Shown here: positions 16,447 through 25,277 of the stretch, piece by piece
Layout of the letters: every line of letters starts with the position of its first letter
How positions within the stretch are numbered: the first letter of the stretch is position 1
Assembly (NCBI GenBank): GCA_937891165.1
Contig: CALAEX010000022.1
Coordinates: forward strand, 1 to 38,259
Direction of reading: 5' to 3'
DNA length: 38,259 bases
Source of the DNA: an uncultured Lachnospiraceae bacterium
GTDB lineage: Bacteria; Bacillota; Clostridia; Lachnospirales; Lachnospiraceae
Translations under genes and position numbers: made by a program
The notes under the pieces: generated by a model
Seen by the model: only the letters and a program-made list of their open reading frames with translations
What the model was told of the DNA's origin: nothing
The model's database searches: none

Positions 16447-17997
16447 ATGTTTTGCAAAACGTATAGTGCTGTCCTTCATGGAATGGAGGCAGTTATTGTC
16501 CAAGTCGAAACAGATGTTAGAAATGGACTTCCACAGATGCAAATGGTTGGAGCGTTAGCATCTGAAGCAAAAGAGGCAAGAGAGCGAGTTCGTGTTGCGA
16601 TAGAAAATTCAGGTTTTCGTCTTTTGCCAAAGCGTATTACAATCAATTTATCTCCAGCAGATATTAAAAAAGAGGGTACATCATTTGACCTCGCAGTAGC
16701 AATCTCAATTCTTGCCGCATTCGGTATTATTCCTGAAGAAAAAATAAAAGGTTATATGTTCGCTGGTGAACTTAGTTTAGATGGAAACTTAAATATGGTT
16801 TCTGGTGTATTGCCAATGGCCTGTTGTGCAGAAACAGAAGGTTTTCGTACATTAATTGTGCCAAAAGAAAATGCAATAGAAGCTGCATTACAAAATAAAG
16901 TTCCTGTTTTTGGAATGCAAAATTTAAAAGAAGTAGTACAATTTTTATTAGGAGAGATAAAAAAAGAACCAGAAGTGCCAATGCGTCCAGAAAATTTAAA
17001 AAAAATACAAAAAGAAAATGTCATAGAATATGATTTTGGTAGTATTATTGGACAGGTTGCAGCAAAGAGAGCTTTAATGATAGCTGCGGCAGGAGGTCAT
17101 CATCTTCTTATGATAGGACCACCGGGAAGTGGAAAAACAGCTCTTGCAAAGTGTATGCCTTCGATATTGCCTGACCTTTCCTTTGAAGAAATGTTGGAGT
17201 TGTCCAAGATTTATAGTGTTTCTGGAAAGTTAAAACAGGCACAAGGATATGTAATACAACGTCCTTTTCAATCACCTCATCATGCAACAACAACGACAGC
17301 ATTACTTGGTGGTGGGAGAAATGCGAGTCTTGGTTTGGTAAGTTTATGCCATCATGGGGTATTATTTTTAGATGAGCTGACAGAATTTAAACAAGAAGTG
17401 TTAGAAACATTACGACAACCTTTAGAGGAACATGAAGTAACGGTTGCAAGATTACAGGCAACTTATACCTATCCTGCTTCATTTCAACTAATTGCAGCAA
17501 TGAATCCTTGTCCTTGTGGATTTTATCCAAATCGAAATAGGTGTCATTGTTCTTTGCAACAAATCAATCGTTATACAGGAAAAATTAGTGAACCAATTTT
17601 AGATAGAATGGATATGATGATAGAAGTATTTCCAGTAGAATATGAAAAAATAAGAAAGAAAAAGCAAGAAGAAACATCTATAACTATTAGAGAGAAAATT
17701 AGTAAAGTACGGATAATACAAGAGAAACGTTTTTGTAAATCTTCTATTCATTTGAATGCAGAAATGAATCAAAAAGAAGTAGAACAATTTTGTGTCTTGC
17801 AAAAAGAAGCAGAGGAAGTGTTACATCATGTATTTGAAACAAATGAATTTAGTACAAGACGATATTATCGTATTTTGAAATTATCAAGAACGATTGCTGA
17901 TTTAGAAGATTGTGAAATAATTGAAAAAAGACATCTGATAGAGGCTTTTAGTTATTGTAATGTAGGAAAAAAGTATTGGAGGATGTCAAATGAGTAG
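16447..17997 (+). CDS. comM: YifB/ComM family Mg-chelatase-like AAA+ ATPase
   Basis: A 516-residue AAA+ protein. Residues 1-165 are the ChlI-like N-domain (E-T-D-V-R-N-G-L-P, then I-T-I-N-L-S-P-A-D). Walker A is G-P-P-G-S-G-K-T at 224-231, Walker B L-F-L-D-E-L-T-E, and the sensor region A-A-M-N-P-C-P-C-G contains the family's Cys motif. The C-terminal lid ends in R-R-Y-Y-R-I-L-K-L-S-R-T-I-A-D-L. In Vibrio and Haemophilus, ComM is a hexameric helicase that promotes branch migration during natural transformation. The stop overlaps the dprA start by 8 bases, meaning tight co-translation with another recombination protein. The ATG follows GAAAGGGG. The role in this organism is inferred from family and neighbour. 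Confidence 0.95.
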   Translation: MFCKTYSAVLHGMEAVIVQVETDVRNGLPQMQMVGALASEAKEARERVRVAIENSGFRLLPKRITINLSPADIKKEGTSFDLAVAISILAAFGIIPEEKIKGYMFAGELSLDGNLNMVSGVLPMACCAETEGFRTLIVPKENAIEAALQNKVPVFGMQNLKEVVQFLLGEIKKEPEVPMRPENLKKIQKENVIEYDFGSIIGQVAAKRALMIAAAGGHHLLMIGPPGSGKTALAKCMPSILPDLSFEEMLELSKIYSVSGKLKQAQGYVIQRPFQSPHHATTTTALLGGGRNASLGLVSLCHHGVLFLDELTEFKQEVLETLRQPLEEHEVTVARLQATYTYPASFQLIAAMNPCPCGFYPNRNRCHCSLQQINRYTGKISEPILDRMDMMIEVFPVEYEKIRKKKQEETSITIREKISKVRIIQEKRFCKSSIHLNAEMNQKEVEQFCVLQKEAEEVLHHVFETNEFSTRRYYRILKLSRTIADLEDCEIIEKRHLIEAFSYCNVGKKYWRMSNE

Positions 17998-19171
17998 TGA
18001 GCTAAAATTGGAAGAATGTTGGCATTGGTTTCATGGGTTAATTGGAATATCACAAAAAGAAAAAGAAATTTTATTAAAGATATGTCCTGAAGTGGAAAAA
18101 TGGTATGAATTTGCAAAAAAGAAAATAACAGCAGAACTTTTTATATATCAACAAGAAACACAAAACATACAGAAAAAAGAAACACCAAAACAAAAGGAAC
18201 GAAGGGAACAAGTACAACAGTTGCTAGAGTCCGATGCACAAAGAATTCGATTGCAAAATCTATATAAAATAGTAAAAGAAAAGAATATTAAGTTATGTTT
18301 ACGAGAGTCTAAAGAGTATCCACAAAGATTGAAACAATTGGAATACTCGCCATTTCTTCTATATTACTATGGAAAGCTTCCCAAGGATACAATTCCATCA
18401 TTAGCTATTATTGGTGCTAGAAATTGTAGTACTTATGGAGAGGAAGTTGCTTCTGTTTTTTCAAGAGAACTTTCTAAGGAAGGGATTCAAGTGATTAGTG
18501 GTATGGCAAGAGGAATTGACTCTGCTGCTCAAAGAAGTGCCATAAAAGAAAAGGGAAGTGCATATGCTGTATTAGGAAGTGGTGTGGATATTTGTTATCC
18601 AAGAGAAAATAAGCTTCTTTATGAAGACCTTTGTCTTATGGGTGGAGTGATTTCAGAGGAACTTCCCGGTACTGCTCCTCTTGGAAAAAATTTTCCTAAA
18701 AGAAATCGTTTAATTTCAGGACTTTCCGATGCTGTTTTTATTGTAGAGGCAAGAGAGAAAAGTGGATCGTTAATTACAGCTTCGTATGCACTAGAGCAAG
18801 GAAAGGATATTTATGCGATTCCAGGACGAATTTATGAACGATTAGCAGAAGGAACGAATCGTCTTATTCAAGAAGGTGCTTATTTAGTGCGAGAACCAAA
18901 AGATATTTTGCAAGGATTTCAGTCGAATTTTAAGTATCTGGAGAAAAAAATAGTACCTGAAAATAGTATTTTAGAAAAAAATAAGAACCTTTTACTTGAA
19001 ACGAACGAAAAAATAGTGTATGCTTGTTTGGGTTTACAAGAAAAACATATAGAACAGATTTATGTCGAAACTGGGATTTCAATGTCAGAACTTACCAGTT
19101 TGCTTTTCAATATGGAAATGAAACACTATATTAAACAACCGTTAAAAAATTATTATACAATATACGGTTAA
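17990..19171 (+). CDS. dprA: DNA-processing protein DprA (Smf)
   Basis: It loads RecA on incoming single-stranded DNA during transformation. The 393 residues comprise an N-terminal helical region of about 120 residues, a Rossmann-like DprA core with I-I-G-A-R-N-C-S-T-Y-G, S-G-M-A-R-G-I-D-S-A-A-Q, G-S-G-V-D-I-C-Y-P-R-E-N and R-N-R-L-I-S-G-L-S, and a C-terminal winged-helix-like tail from about 330 (E-K-I-V-Y-A-C-L). The start overlaps the end of comM by 8 bases, and the stop is followed at once by topA. The N-terminal part of the protein is rich in Lys, Glu and Gln and looks poorly conserved. dprA occurs in many bacteria not known to be competent, so transformation ability does not follow from it. 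Confidence 0.95.
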   Translation: MSSELKLEECWHWFHGLIGISQKEKEILLKICPEVEKWYEFAKKKITAELFIYQQETQNIQKKETPKQKERREQVQQLLESDAQRIRLQNLYKIVKEKNIKLCLRESKEYPQRLKQLEYSPFLLYYYGKLPKDTIPSLAIIGARNCSTYGEEVASVFSRELSKEGIQVISGMARGIDSAAQRSAIKEKGSAYAVLGSGVDICYPRENKLLYEDLCLMGGVISEELPGTAPLGKNFPKRNRLISGLSDAVFIVEAREKSGSLITASYALEQGKDIYAIPGRIYERLAEGTNRLIQEGAYLVREPKDILQGFQSNFKYLEKKIVPENSILEKNKNLLLETNEKIVYACLGLQEKHIEQIYVETGISMSELTSLLFNMEMKHYIKQPLKNYYTIYG

Positions 19172-19195
19172 TTGAATTTGGAGGGGAAGAAGTTT

Positions 19196-21265
19196 ATGGC
19201 AAAATATCTTGTTATTGTAGAATCGCCAGCAAAGGCAAAAACAATAAAGAAGTTTTTGGGAAGTAATTATGAGGTAGTAGCTTCTAATGGTCATGTAAGG
19301 GATTTACCAAAGAGTCAGATGGGCATTGATGTAGAGAATGATTATGAGCCAAAGTATATTACAATCCGAGGGAAGGGAGAGATTTTGTCAAAGCTTCGTA
19401 AGGAAGTAAAAAAAGCAGATAAAGTATTTCTTGCAACTGACCCAGACCGTGAAGGAGAAGCAATTTCTTGGCATTTATTTCATACATTAAAGTTAGATTC
19501 TAAAAATGCGAGTCGTATTACATTCAATGAAATTACAAAAAGTGCAGTAAAAAATTCTATTAAAGAGGCAAGAGAAATTGACCTTAATTTAGTAGATGCT
19601 CAGCAAACAAGAAGAATTTTGGATAGAGTAGTTGGTTATCGTATTAGTCCTGTATTATGGGAGAAAGTAAAAAGGGGATTAAGTGCTGGAAGAGTACAGT
19701 CAGTGGCACTTCGTTTGATTTGTGATAGGGAAGAAGAAATCAATGAGTTTGTACCAAAAGAGTATTGGTCGTTGAGTGCTTTATTTAATGTGGACAAGGA
19801 AAAAAAGCCAATAGAAGCAAAATTTTATGGTAAGGGAGAAAAAAAGCTCGCTATTGAAAGTGAAGCACAAATAGAAGAATTAAAATCCATACTTACAGGA
19901 AGTAATTTCACTGTAGCGGAAATAAAAAAAGGAGAACGTCATCGTAAAGCTCCGCTTCCATTTACAACAAGTACATTACAGCAAGAGGCGTCTAAGTTGT
20001 TAAATTTCTCTACTCAAAAAACAATGCGATTAGCACAACAATTGTATGAAGGTGTAGATATTAAAGGAAAAGGTACGATTGCTTTAATTTCTTATTTGAG
20101 AACAGATTCTACTCGTATTTCTGAAGAAGCAGATGCTTTGGTTCGAGCTTATATTGTTGAGAACTATGGAAAAGAAATGGAAGCAGAAAAGAAGAAAGAA
20201 GTTTTAAAAGGAAAGAAAATTCAGGATGCACATGAGGCAATTCGACCAACAGATGTTACAATATCACCTGCGGATGTAAAGGAGTCATTAGCAAGAGATT
20301 TGTATCGTTTATATCAGTTAATTTGGAAGCGTTTTGTGGCTAGTCGTATGAAATCAGCAACATACGAAACAATTTCTGTAAAGTTAGACGCAGGAGAATA
20401 TCGTTTTACAGCATCTACATCTTGTAGAGTAGAAGATGGATTTATGAGTATGTATATGTTGGAGGAAGAAGAAGGAGAAGATTATAAAAAGAATCAGTGT
20501 TTAAATCGAATTGAGAAAGACTCGGTTGTGCAATTAGTGGAATTAAAAGGAGAACAGCATTTTACTGCACCCGCACCACATTATACGGAAGCATCACTTG
20601 TTCGTACTATGGAGGAATTAGGAATTGGAAGGCCGAGTACTTATGCACCAACGATTACAACGATTTTAGCTCGTCATTATGTAGTAAAAGAAAATAAAAA
20701 TATTTATGTGACAGAATTAGGAGAAGCGGTCAATCGGATTATGAAACAAGCATTTCCTACGATTGTAGATACCAGTTTTACTGCGAATATGGAAACTCTT
20801 TTAGACAGTATTGAAGATGGAACAATTTCATGGAAGACAATTGTTCGAAATTTTTATCCTGATTTAGAACAGGCTGTACAAGAGGCGGGACAAAAATTAG
20901 AGCATATTAAAATTGAAGATGAAGTTAGTGATGTAGAGTGTGAAGAATGTGGACATAAAATGGTAATAAAATATGGTCCTCATGGGAAATTTCTTGCTTG
21001 TCCAACTTTTCCAAATTGTAGAAATACAAAACCATATTTAGAAAAAATTGGAGTGCCTTGTCCAGATTGTGGGAAGGAAATTGTGATTCGTAAAACAAAA
21101 AAAGGACGGAAGTATTATGGTTGTGAAGCAAATCCAGATTGTACTTTTATGTCTTGGCAAAAACCTACAAAAGAGCATTGTCCAACTTGTGGAAAAGTTT
21201 TATTAGAAAAAGGAACAAAATTGGCTTGTATGGATACTACTTGCGGCTATGTAATTTCTAAATAA
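19196..21265 (+). CDS. topA: DNA topoisomerase I
   Basis: Type IA topoisomerase that relaxes negative supercoils. With the ATG at 19196 it has 689 residues. A TTG frame extension to 19172 exists, but GGAGGGG sits right before 19196. The Toprim domain is at 1-130 (I-V-E-S-P-A-K-A, then D-P-D-R-E-G-E-A-I-S). The catalytic tyrosine is Y300 in S-Y-L-R-T-D-S-T-R. The tail holds three Cys4 zinc ribbons from about residue 580, with C-x2-C pairs at C-E-E-C, C-P-D-C and C-P-T-C. B. subtilis keeps the same dprA-topA order, with codY and flgB further on. Here trmFO, xerC and clpQY are missing from between topA and codY. Confidence 0.98.
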   Translation: MAKYLVIVESPAKAKTIKKFLGSNYEVVASNGHVRDLPKSQMGIDVENDYEPKYITIRGKGEILSKLRKEVKKADKVFLATDPDREGEAISWHLFHTLKLDSKNASRITFNEITKSAVKNSIKEAREIDLNLVDAQQTRRILDRVVGYRISPVLWEKVKRGLSAGRVQSVALRLICDREEEINEFVPKEYWSLSALFNVDKEKKPIEAKFYGKGEKKLAIESEAQIEELKSILTGSNFTVAEIKKGERHRKAPLPFTTSTLQQEASKLLNFSTQKTMRLAQQLYEGVDIKGKGTIALISYLRTDSTRISEEADALVRAYIVENYGKEMEAEKKKEVLKGKKIQDAHEAIRPTDVTISPADVKESLARDLYRLYQLIWKRFVASRMKSATYETISVKLDAGEYRFTASTSCRVEDGFMSMYMLEEEEGEDYKKNQCLNRIEKDSVVQLVELKGEQHFTAPAPHYTEASLVRTMEELGIGRPSTYAPTITTILARHYVVKENKNIYVTELGEAVNRIMKQAFPTIVDTSFTANMETLLDSIEDGTISWKTIVRNFYPDLEQAVQEAGQKLEHIKIEDEVSDVECEECGHKMVIKYGPHGKFLACPTFPNCRNTKPYLEKIGVPCPDCGKEIVIRKTKKGRKYYGCEANPDCTFMSWQKPTKEHCPTCGKVLLEKGTKLACMDTTCGYVISK

Positions 21266-21281
21266 TTTACACTTAATTTAC

Positions 21282-21310
21282 TTGCGAATTTCAGAAGTTC
21301 GTGGTATAGT
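21282..21310 (+). promoter_or_regulatory. codY promoter with candidate CodY-box in the spacer
   Basis: TTGCGA (21282-21287), a 17-base spacer and TATAGT (21305-21310). The spacer holds GAATTTCAGAAGTTC (21286-21300), a dyad pairing at six of seven positions around a central A. It shares the CAGAA centre with the CodY consensus AATTTTCWGAAAATT (10 of 15 positions). Binding here would block RNA polymerase, consistent with autorepression. Confidence 0.6.
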
Positions 21311-21355
21311 TGATATTAGATTAAAATTGTCATGCAATTCTGGAAGGAGGCTACT

Positions 21356-22123
21356 ATGAGTGTACAATTATTAGATAAGACTAGAAAGATTAACAAGTTG
21401 TTGCACAATAATAATTCTCATAAAGTAGTTTTTAATGATATTTGTTTGGTTTTAAATGATATTTTAGAATCAAATATTCTTGTCATTAGTAAAAAGGGAA
21501 AAATACTTGGTGTAAAAAACAGAGAGGATATTCCATCAATTAGTGAGCTGATTCAGGATGCGGTTGGTGGTTATATTGACAATGCATTAAATGAACGGTT
21601 GTTAAATATTCTTTCTACAAAGGAAAATGTAAATTTGGCTACTCTTGGTTTTGAATTTATGAATGTAGAATGTTATGAAGCAATTATTAATCCAATTTAT
21701 ATTGCTGGAGAACGTCTAGGTACTTTATTTATTTATAAAACAGGAAAGCCGTATTCGATAGATGATATTATTTTAAGTGAATATGGAACAACAGTAGTTG
21801 GATTAGAGATGATGCGTTCTGTAAACGAAGAAAATGCAGAAGAAAGTCGAAAAGTTCAAGTAGTACGTTCTGCAATTAGCACATTATCTTTTTCTGAATT
21901 AGAAGCAATCACTCATATATTTTCAGAACTTGATGGAAATGAAGGAATTTTGGTAGCTAGTAAGATTGCTGATAGAGTAGGAATTACTCGTTCTGTTATT
22001 GTAAATGCATTGAGAAAGTTTGAAAGTGCAGGTGTCATTGAATCTAGGTCTTCAGGGATGAAGGGTACTTATATTAAAGTTTTAAATGATGTAGTTTTTG
22101 AGGAATTAAAAAATATGAAATAG
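21356..22123 (+). CDS. codY: GTP-sensing global regulator CodY
   Basis: A repressor that reads GTP and branched-chain amino acids and controls nitrogen and carbon metabolism, motility and virulence in Firmicutes. The 255 residues fit the family. The GAF ligand domain covers about 1-155, opening M-S-V-Q-L-L-D-K-T-R-K-I-N. The winged helix-turn-helix covers about 185-250: A-S-K-I-A-D-R-V-G-I-T-R-S-V-I-V-N-A-L-R-K-F-E. I choose the ATG at 21356 because GGAAGGAGG lies just before it and the family N-terminus starts there, although the frame opens at 21332. It has its own promoter and terminator. It lies directly before the flagellar operon, as in B. subtilis, where CodY represses fla/che. Confidence 0.97.
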   Translation: MSVQLLDKTRKINKLLHNNNSHKVVFNDICLVLNDILESNILVISKKGKILGVKNREDIPSISELIQDAVGGYIDNALNERLLNILSTKENVNLATLGFEFMNVECYEAIINPIYIAGERLGTLFIYKTGKPYSIDDIILSEYGTTVVGLEMMRSVNEENAEESRKVQVVRSAISTLSFSELEAITHIFSELDGNEGILVASKIADRVGITRSVIVNALRKFESAGVIESRSSGMKGTYIKVLNDVVFEELKNMK

Positions 22124-22137
22124 TGTTCATGGAGGAG

Positions 22138-22179
22138 AGGAGAAAAAGGATGTTCTTATTACAACTTTTTCTCCTTTTT
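22138..22179 (+). terminator. Rho-independent terminator of codY
   Basis: AGGAGAAAAAG (22138-22148) and CTTTTTCTCCT (22165-22175) form a perfect 11-bp stem with a 16-base loop, followed by TTTT. It separates codY from the flagellar operon. Confidence 0.88.
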
Positions 22180-22260
22180 GAGCATAAAATGTGTTTGAGA
22201 TATGTTTAAAAAGATAAAAATGAGATAGAAATTTTTAATTATCTTATATCGTAATATTAT

Positions 22261-22302
22261 AGTAAAAAAATATAGTTCTTTTTTACTGTTTTTCGTGAAA
22301 AA
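22261..22302. promoter_or_regulatory. Two AT-rich dyads upstream of the flagellar promoter
   Basis: AGTAAAAAA (22261-22269) pairs with TTTTTTACT (22279-22287). Immediately after, TTTTTC (22289-22294) and GAAAAA (22297-22302) form a tight dyad around GT. Both end just before the -35 of the flagellar promoter, where activators or repressors commonly bind. The second resembles a CodY box with one extra central base. AT-rich chance symmetry is possible. Confidence 0.35.
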
Positions 22303-22314
22303 ATAAAATAAATC

Positions 22315-22342
22315 TTGTATTTTTGACAAAAATCATTATAAT
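22315..22342 (+). promoter_or_regulatory. Probable sigma-A promoter of the flgB operon
   Basis: TTGTAT (22315-22320), a 16-base spacer and consensus TATAAT (22337-22342). A TTGACA at 22323-22328 is too close to that -10 to pair with it. No sigma-D (TAAA/GCCGATAA) pattern is seen here. Confidence 0.55.
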
Positions 22343-22386
22343 AATAGGGTAAATGTATTGTAGAATGTGTGAAAGGAATGAAGAAT

Positions 22387-22782
22387 ATGATAGGGTCTGA
22401 CGCATATAATTATGTTAATGTTTTAAATAAAGCCGCAAGTGCAAGCTGGACCAAAAATGAGATTATTGCAAATAATTTAGCAAATGTTGATACACCAGAT
22501 TATAAGAGAAAAGATTTAGAGTTTGAGTCCTTTTTAGCAGAAGCTTTAACTGATACAACAACAAGAAATATGGATAAAAAGGTAGCTAATTTAAATTCGA
22601 ATCTTTCGTCTTTAAAGCCTAGAATCTATACAGAATATTCTTCTTTAAGTTATCGTTATGATGGGAATAATGTAGATGTTGATACAGAATCTGCTTATTT
22701 AGCAGATAATCAGATTAGATACTATACATTATTGGATTCTATGACGCATGAGTTTAATCGTTTAAAATCTGTATTAAGCTAG
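22387..22782 (+). CDS. flgB: Flagellar basal-body rod protein FlgB
   Basis: A proximal rod subunit built onto the MS ring outside the membrane. With the start at 22387 it has 131 residues. Upstream GTG (22369) and ATG (22378) codons are in frame, but AAAGGA at 22372-22377 sits nine bases before 22387. The rod signature A-N-N-L-A-N-V-D-T-P-D-Y-K-R occurs near residue 33, and the C-terminal helix is amphipathic (Y-Y-T-L-L-D-S-M-T-H). There is no cleavable signal, as expected for type III export. It is the first gene of the operon; flgC follows after 12 bases. Confidence 0.95.
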   Translation: MIGSDAYNYVNVLNKAASASWTKNEIIANNLANVDTPDYKRKDLEFESFLAEALTDTTTRNMDKKVANLNSNLSSLKPRIYTEYSSLSYRYDGNNVDVDTESAYLADNQIRYYTLLDSMTHEFNRLKSVLS

Positions 22783-22794
22783 GAGGAATAAGAA

Positions 22795-23256
22795 ATGTCA
22801 TTAATGACCAGTTTAAATATTAGTGCAAGTGGTATGACAGCACAACGTACCAGAATGGATATTATTGCTCAAAATGTGGCAAATGTAAGTACAACAAGAG
22901 ATGAGAATGGAAATCCTTATGTGAGACAGACGGTAGTATTTGAGGAGCGTTCCTTTGCAAATAAAAATTTTGAATCGTATCTTACTGCACAGAAGACAGG
23001 ATTATCGTATCATCCACAGATTGGTTCTGGTGTCAAGATTTCCTCTATTGTAGAAGACCATGTTACTGCTATGAAGAAAGTATACGAGCCTTCTAATCCA
23101 GACGCAGATGAAGAAGGATACGTTACATATCCAAATGTAAACACTGTTACAGAGATGACCAATTTAATTGATGCTTCTCGTGCGTATGAGGCAAATGTAA
23201 CGGCTTTTAATGCGACTAAAAATATGGCATTAAAGGGATTAGAACTTGGAAAATAA
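22795..23256 (+). CDS. flgC: Flagellar basal-body rod protein FlgC
   Basis: A proximal rod subunit exported by the flagellar type III system. It has 153 residues. The N-terminal rod motif reads L-N-I-S-A-S-G-M-T-A-Q-R, then A-Q-N-V-A-N-V-S-T-T. The C-terminal helix reads N-T-V-T-E-M-T-N-L-I-D-A-S-R-A-Y-E-A-N-V, the usual partner helix of the coiled-coil rod fold. The ATG follows AGGAGGAATAAGA. The gene is tightly placed between flgB and fliE, the common order in Firmicutes. Confidence 0.96.
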   Translation: MSLMTSLNISASGMTAQRTRMDIIAQNVANVSTTRDENGNPYVRQTVVFEERSFANKNFESYLTAQKTGLSYHPQIGSGVKISSIVEDHVTAMKKVYEPSNPDADEEGYVTYPNVNTVTEMTNLIDASRAYEANVTAFNATKNMALKGLELGK

Positions 23257-23293
23257 TAGTATCGTTAGTTAAGAGAAAGAGGAGAATATATCG

Positions 23294-23605
23294 ATGGACA
23301 TTTCATCAATTCAAGGATTATCATTGTACGATAATTTATTAACTGAAGACAGTAAGAAATTACAGGGTGCGAATACATCTACTTTTGAGGCTTTATTAAA
23401 TTCTGCAATGGGTTTAATTAAAGAAACAGAACAAGCAACAAATCAGGCAGAACAAGCAGAATTAGAGTATATGTTAGGTTTAAATGATAGTGTAACAGAC
23501 CTTTTAGTAGCACAACAGAAAGCAAATATTTCTGTACAATATACTGTTGCAATAAAAAATGCAGTAACACAGGCATATCAGGAGATTATGGCAATTCAGT
23601 TCTAG
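23294..23605 (+). CDS. fliE: Flagellar hook-basal body complex protein FliE
   Basis: The adaptor between the FliF ring and the rod. The 103 residues match the family. It is helical, with the conserved F-E-A-L-L-N-S-A-M near residue 33 and the C-terminal block V-T-D-L-L-V-A-Q-Q-K-A-N-I-S-V-Q-Y-T-V, where most FliE proteins have the Q-K-A-x-x-S-x-Q pattern. The ATG follows AAGAGGAG. It sits between flgC and fliF as in B. subtilis. A 57-base gap without promoter features follows. Confidence 0.95.
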   Translation: MDISSIQGLSLYDNLLTEDSKKLQGANTSTFEALLNSAMGLIKETEQATNQAEQAELEYMLGLNDSVTDLLVAQQKANISVQYTVAIKNAVTQAYQEIMAIQF

Positions 23606-23662
23606 GTCAGATAGGAGAATAGAAAAGCTACGGGGAGGCCTGTGGCATAAAGGAGCAATAGG

Positions 23663-25264
23663 ATGCAGGAGAGATTAAAAGAACTTCCAAAGAGGTTTTT
23701 AGAATACTGGAATAAATGGAACAGTAAACAAAAAACGATTATTATAAGTTCGATATCCGCCGTAATTATTATGGTGGCAATTTTAGTTGCTGTGTTAGGA
23801 AGAACAGTCTATGTAGATTTATATACATTTGAGACAACAAAGACAGCAAGTGAAGTGATTTCACTTCTTCGTGAAAATCAAATTACCACTAAATTAGGGG
23901 CAGATAATCTAACGGTTAAAGTAGATGAGAAAAGCTATGCAGATGCAATGATGGCGGTATCTACGAGTGAGATTACAGACAGCGGATTTAACTGGGAAGA
24001 TATGTTGAATACTTCTCTTACAACGACAAATAGTGAGCGTTTGTTGATGACGCATTTAAGACAAGAGAGTGATATTAAAACAATGATGAAGAAGTATTAT
24101 CAGGGTGTTCTTGATGTAAGCATCAATTATATTCCAAAAGATACTTCAAATAGTATTTTAACAACAAGCAAAACAACTCCAATTGCTGTTATGCTTGTTA
24201 CAGATTCTAGTTTTGAAAAAGATTCCGCAGAAGCCATTGCAAGATGGGTTTCTCTTGCGGTTGGAAATGAAGATACAGAGTCGATTAAGATTGTAGACCA
24301 AAAGGGTAATGTATTATATGATGGTCCACAAGCGGAAGAAGAAAAAGAAATTGATATGACAGATAAAATGGCAATGTCAAACCATTTGCGTGAAAAGTAT
24401 ATTGAATTAGTAACTGGTGCGATGTTGATGAACCATTTTACGGAAGTAAATGTAGCTCCTTATTTGGATATCAATTATGATAAAGTAACAAATTTATATA
24501 CCGAATATTTACCATTAGAAGGCAGTGATAGAGGTGTTTTAGTAGAGTGGCATGAAACCGCCTCCGAAGGAACCAATGGAACAGGTGATATTCCGGGTAC
24601 AGATTCTAATGATGAACCAGATTATTATGTTACAGATGGAACAAGTGGAGAGTATTCTAGTAGTACACAAGATAGCTATTATGAGCCAAGTAAGTCTGTT
24701 ACAGAGACAGTATATGATACAGGAACTGTTAATGCAGAGAAGTCATCTATTTCTGTTACAGCAACTCGTGTGATTGAGAGAAAAGAAGAAGATTTAGAAA
24801 TTTTAGGTTTGTTAGATGATATGTCATTTGAGGAATATAAACTTAGAAATTCAGACCCTGTTCGTACAGAAACAAGTGAAGAATTAGTTTCTATTATTTC
24901 GATGGCGACAGGTATTCCAGTAGAGAACGTGACATTGATTACATATGAAATTTATGACTTTGTAGCAAGACAAGAAGTAGCAAGAGATTGGACGTCCTAT
25001 CTCCAGATTTTATTGGCTGTTATTTTAATAGCATTCTTATTATTTGTAGTATTCCGTGGTACAGCTCCAGTGGAAGTAACCGAACTCGAAACCGAATTGT
25101 CAGTAGAGCAGTTGTTAGCTACAACAAAGGAAAATCAGTCGTTAGAGGATGTAGAGTTCAGCGAGCAGTCAGAGACAAGAAAGATGATAGAGAAGTTCTT
25201 CGACGAAAACCCAGACGCTGTTGCACAGTTATTGCGTAACTGGCTGAATGAAGATTGGGATTAA
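23663..25264 (+). CDS. fliF: Flagellar MS-ring protein FliF
   Basis: It forms the membrane ring on which the flagellum is assembled. The 533 residues have one membrane helix at about 25-46 and a second at about 443-465. Between them lie the ring-building domains, with the YscJ-like part in the first 200 residues. A Gly/Asp/Ser/Thr/Tyr-rich, low-complexity stretch at about 300-355 corresponds to the variable beta-collar insertion of other FliF proteins. The cytoplasmic C-terminus ends in an acidic, hydrophobic segment (E-K-F-F-D-E-N-P-D-A-V-A-Q-L-L-R-N-W) that binds FliG. The ATG follows AAAGGAG. Sorting into the membrane needs no cleavable signal peptide. Confidence 0.97.
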   Translation: MQERLKELPKRFLEYWNKWNSKQKTIIISSISAVIIMVAILVAVLGRTVYVDLYTFETTKTASEVISLLRENQITTKLGADNLTVKVDEKSYADAMMAVSTSEITDSGFNWEDMLNTSLTTTNSERLLMTHLRQESDIKTMMKKYYQGVLDVSINYIPKDTSNSILTTSKTTPIAVMLVTDSSFEKDSAEAIARWVSLAVGNEDTESIKIVDQKGNVLYDGPQAEEEKEIDMTDKMAMSNHLREKYIELVTGAMLMNHFTEVNVAPYLDINYDKVTNLYTEYLPLEGSDRGVLVEWHETASEGTNGTGDIPGTDSNDEPDYYVTDGTSGEYSSSTQDSYYEPSKSVTETVYDTGTVNAEKSSISVTATRVIERKEEDLEILGLLDDMSFEEYKLRNSDPVRTETSEELVSIISMATGIPVENVTLITYEIYDFVARQEVARDWTSYLQILLAVILIAFLLFVVFRGTAPVEVTELETELSVEQLLATTKENQSLEDVEFSEQSETRKMIEKFFDENPDAVAQLLRNWLNEDWD

Positions 25265-25277
25265 GGAGTGAAAAAAT

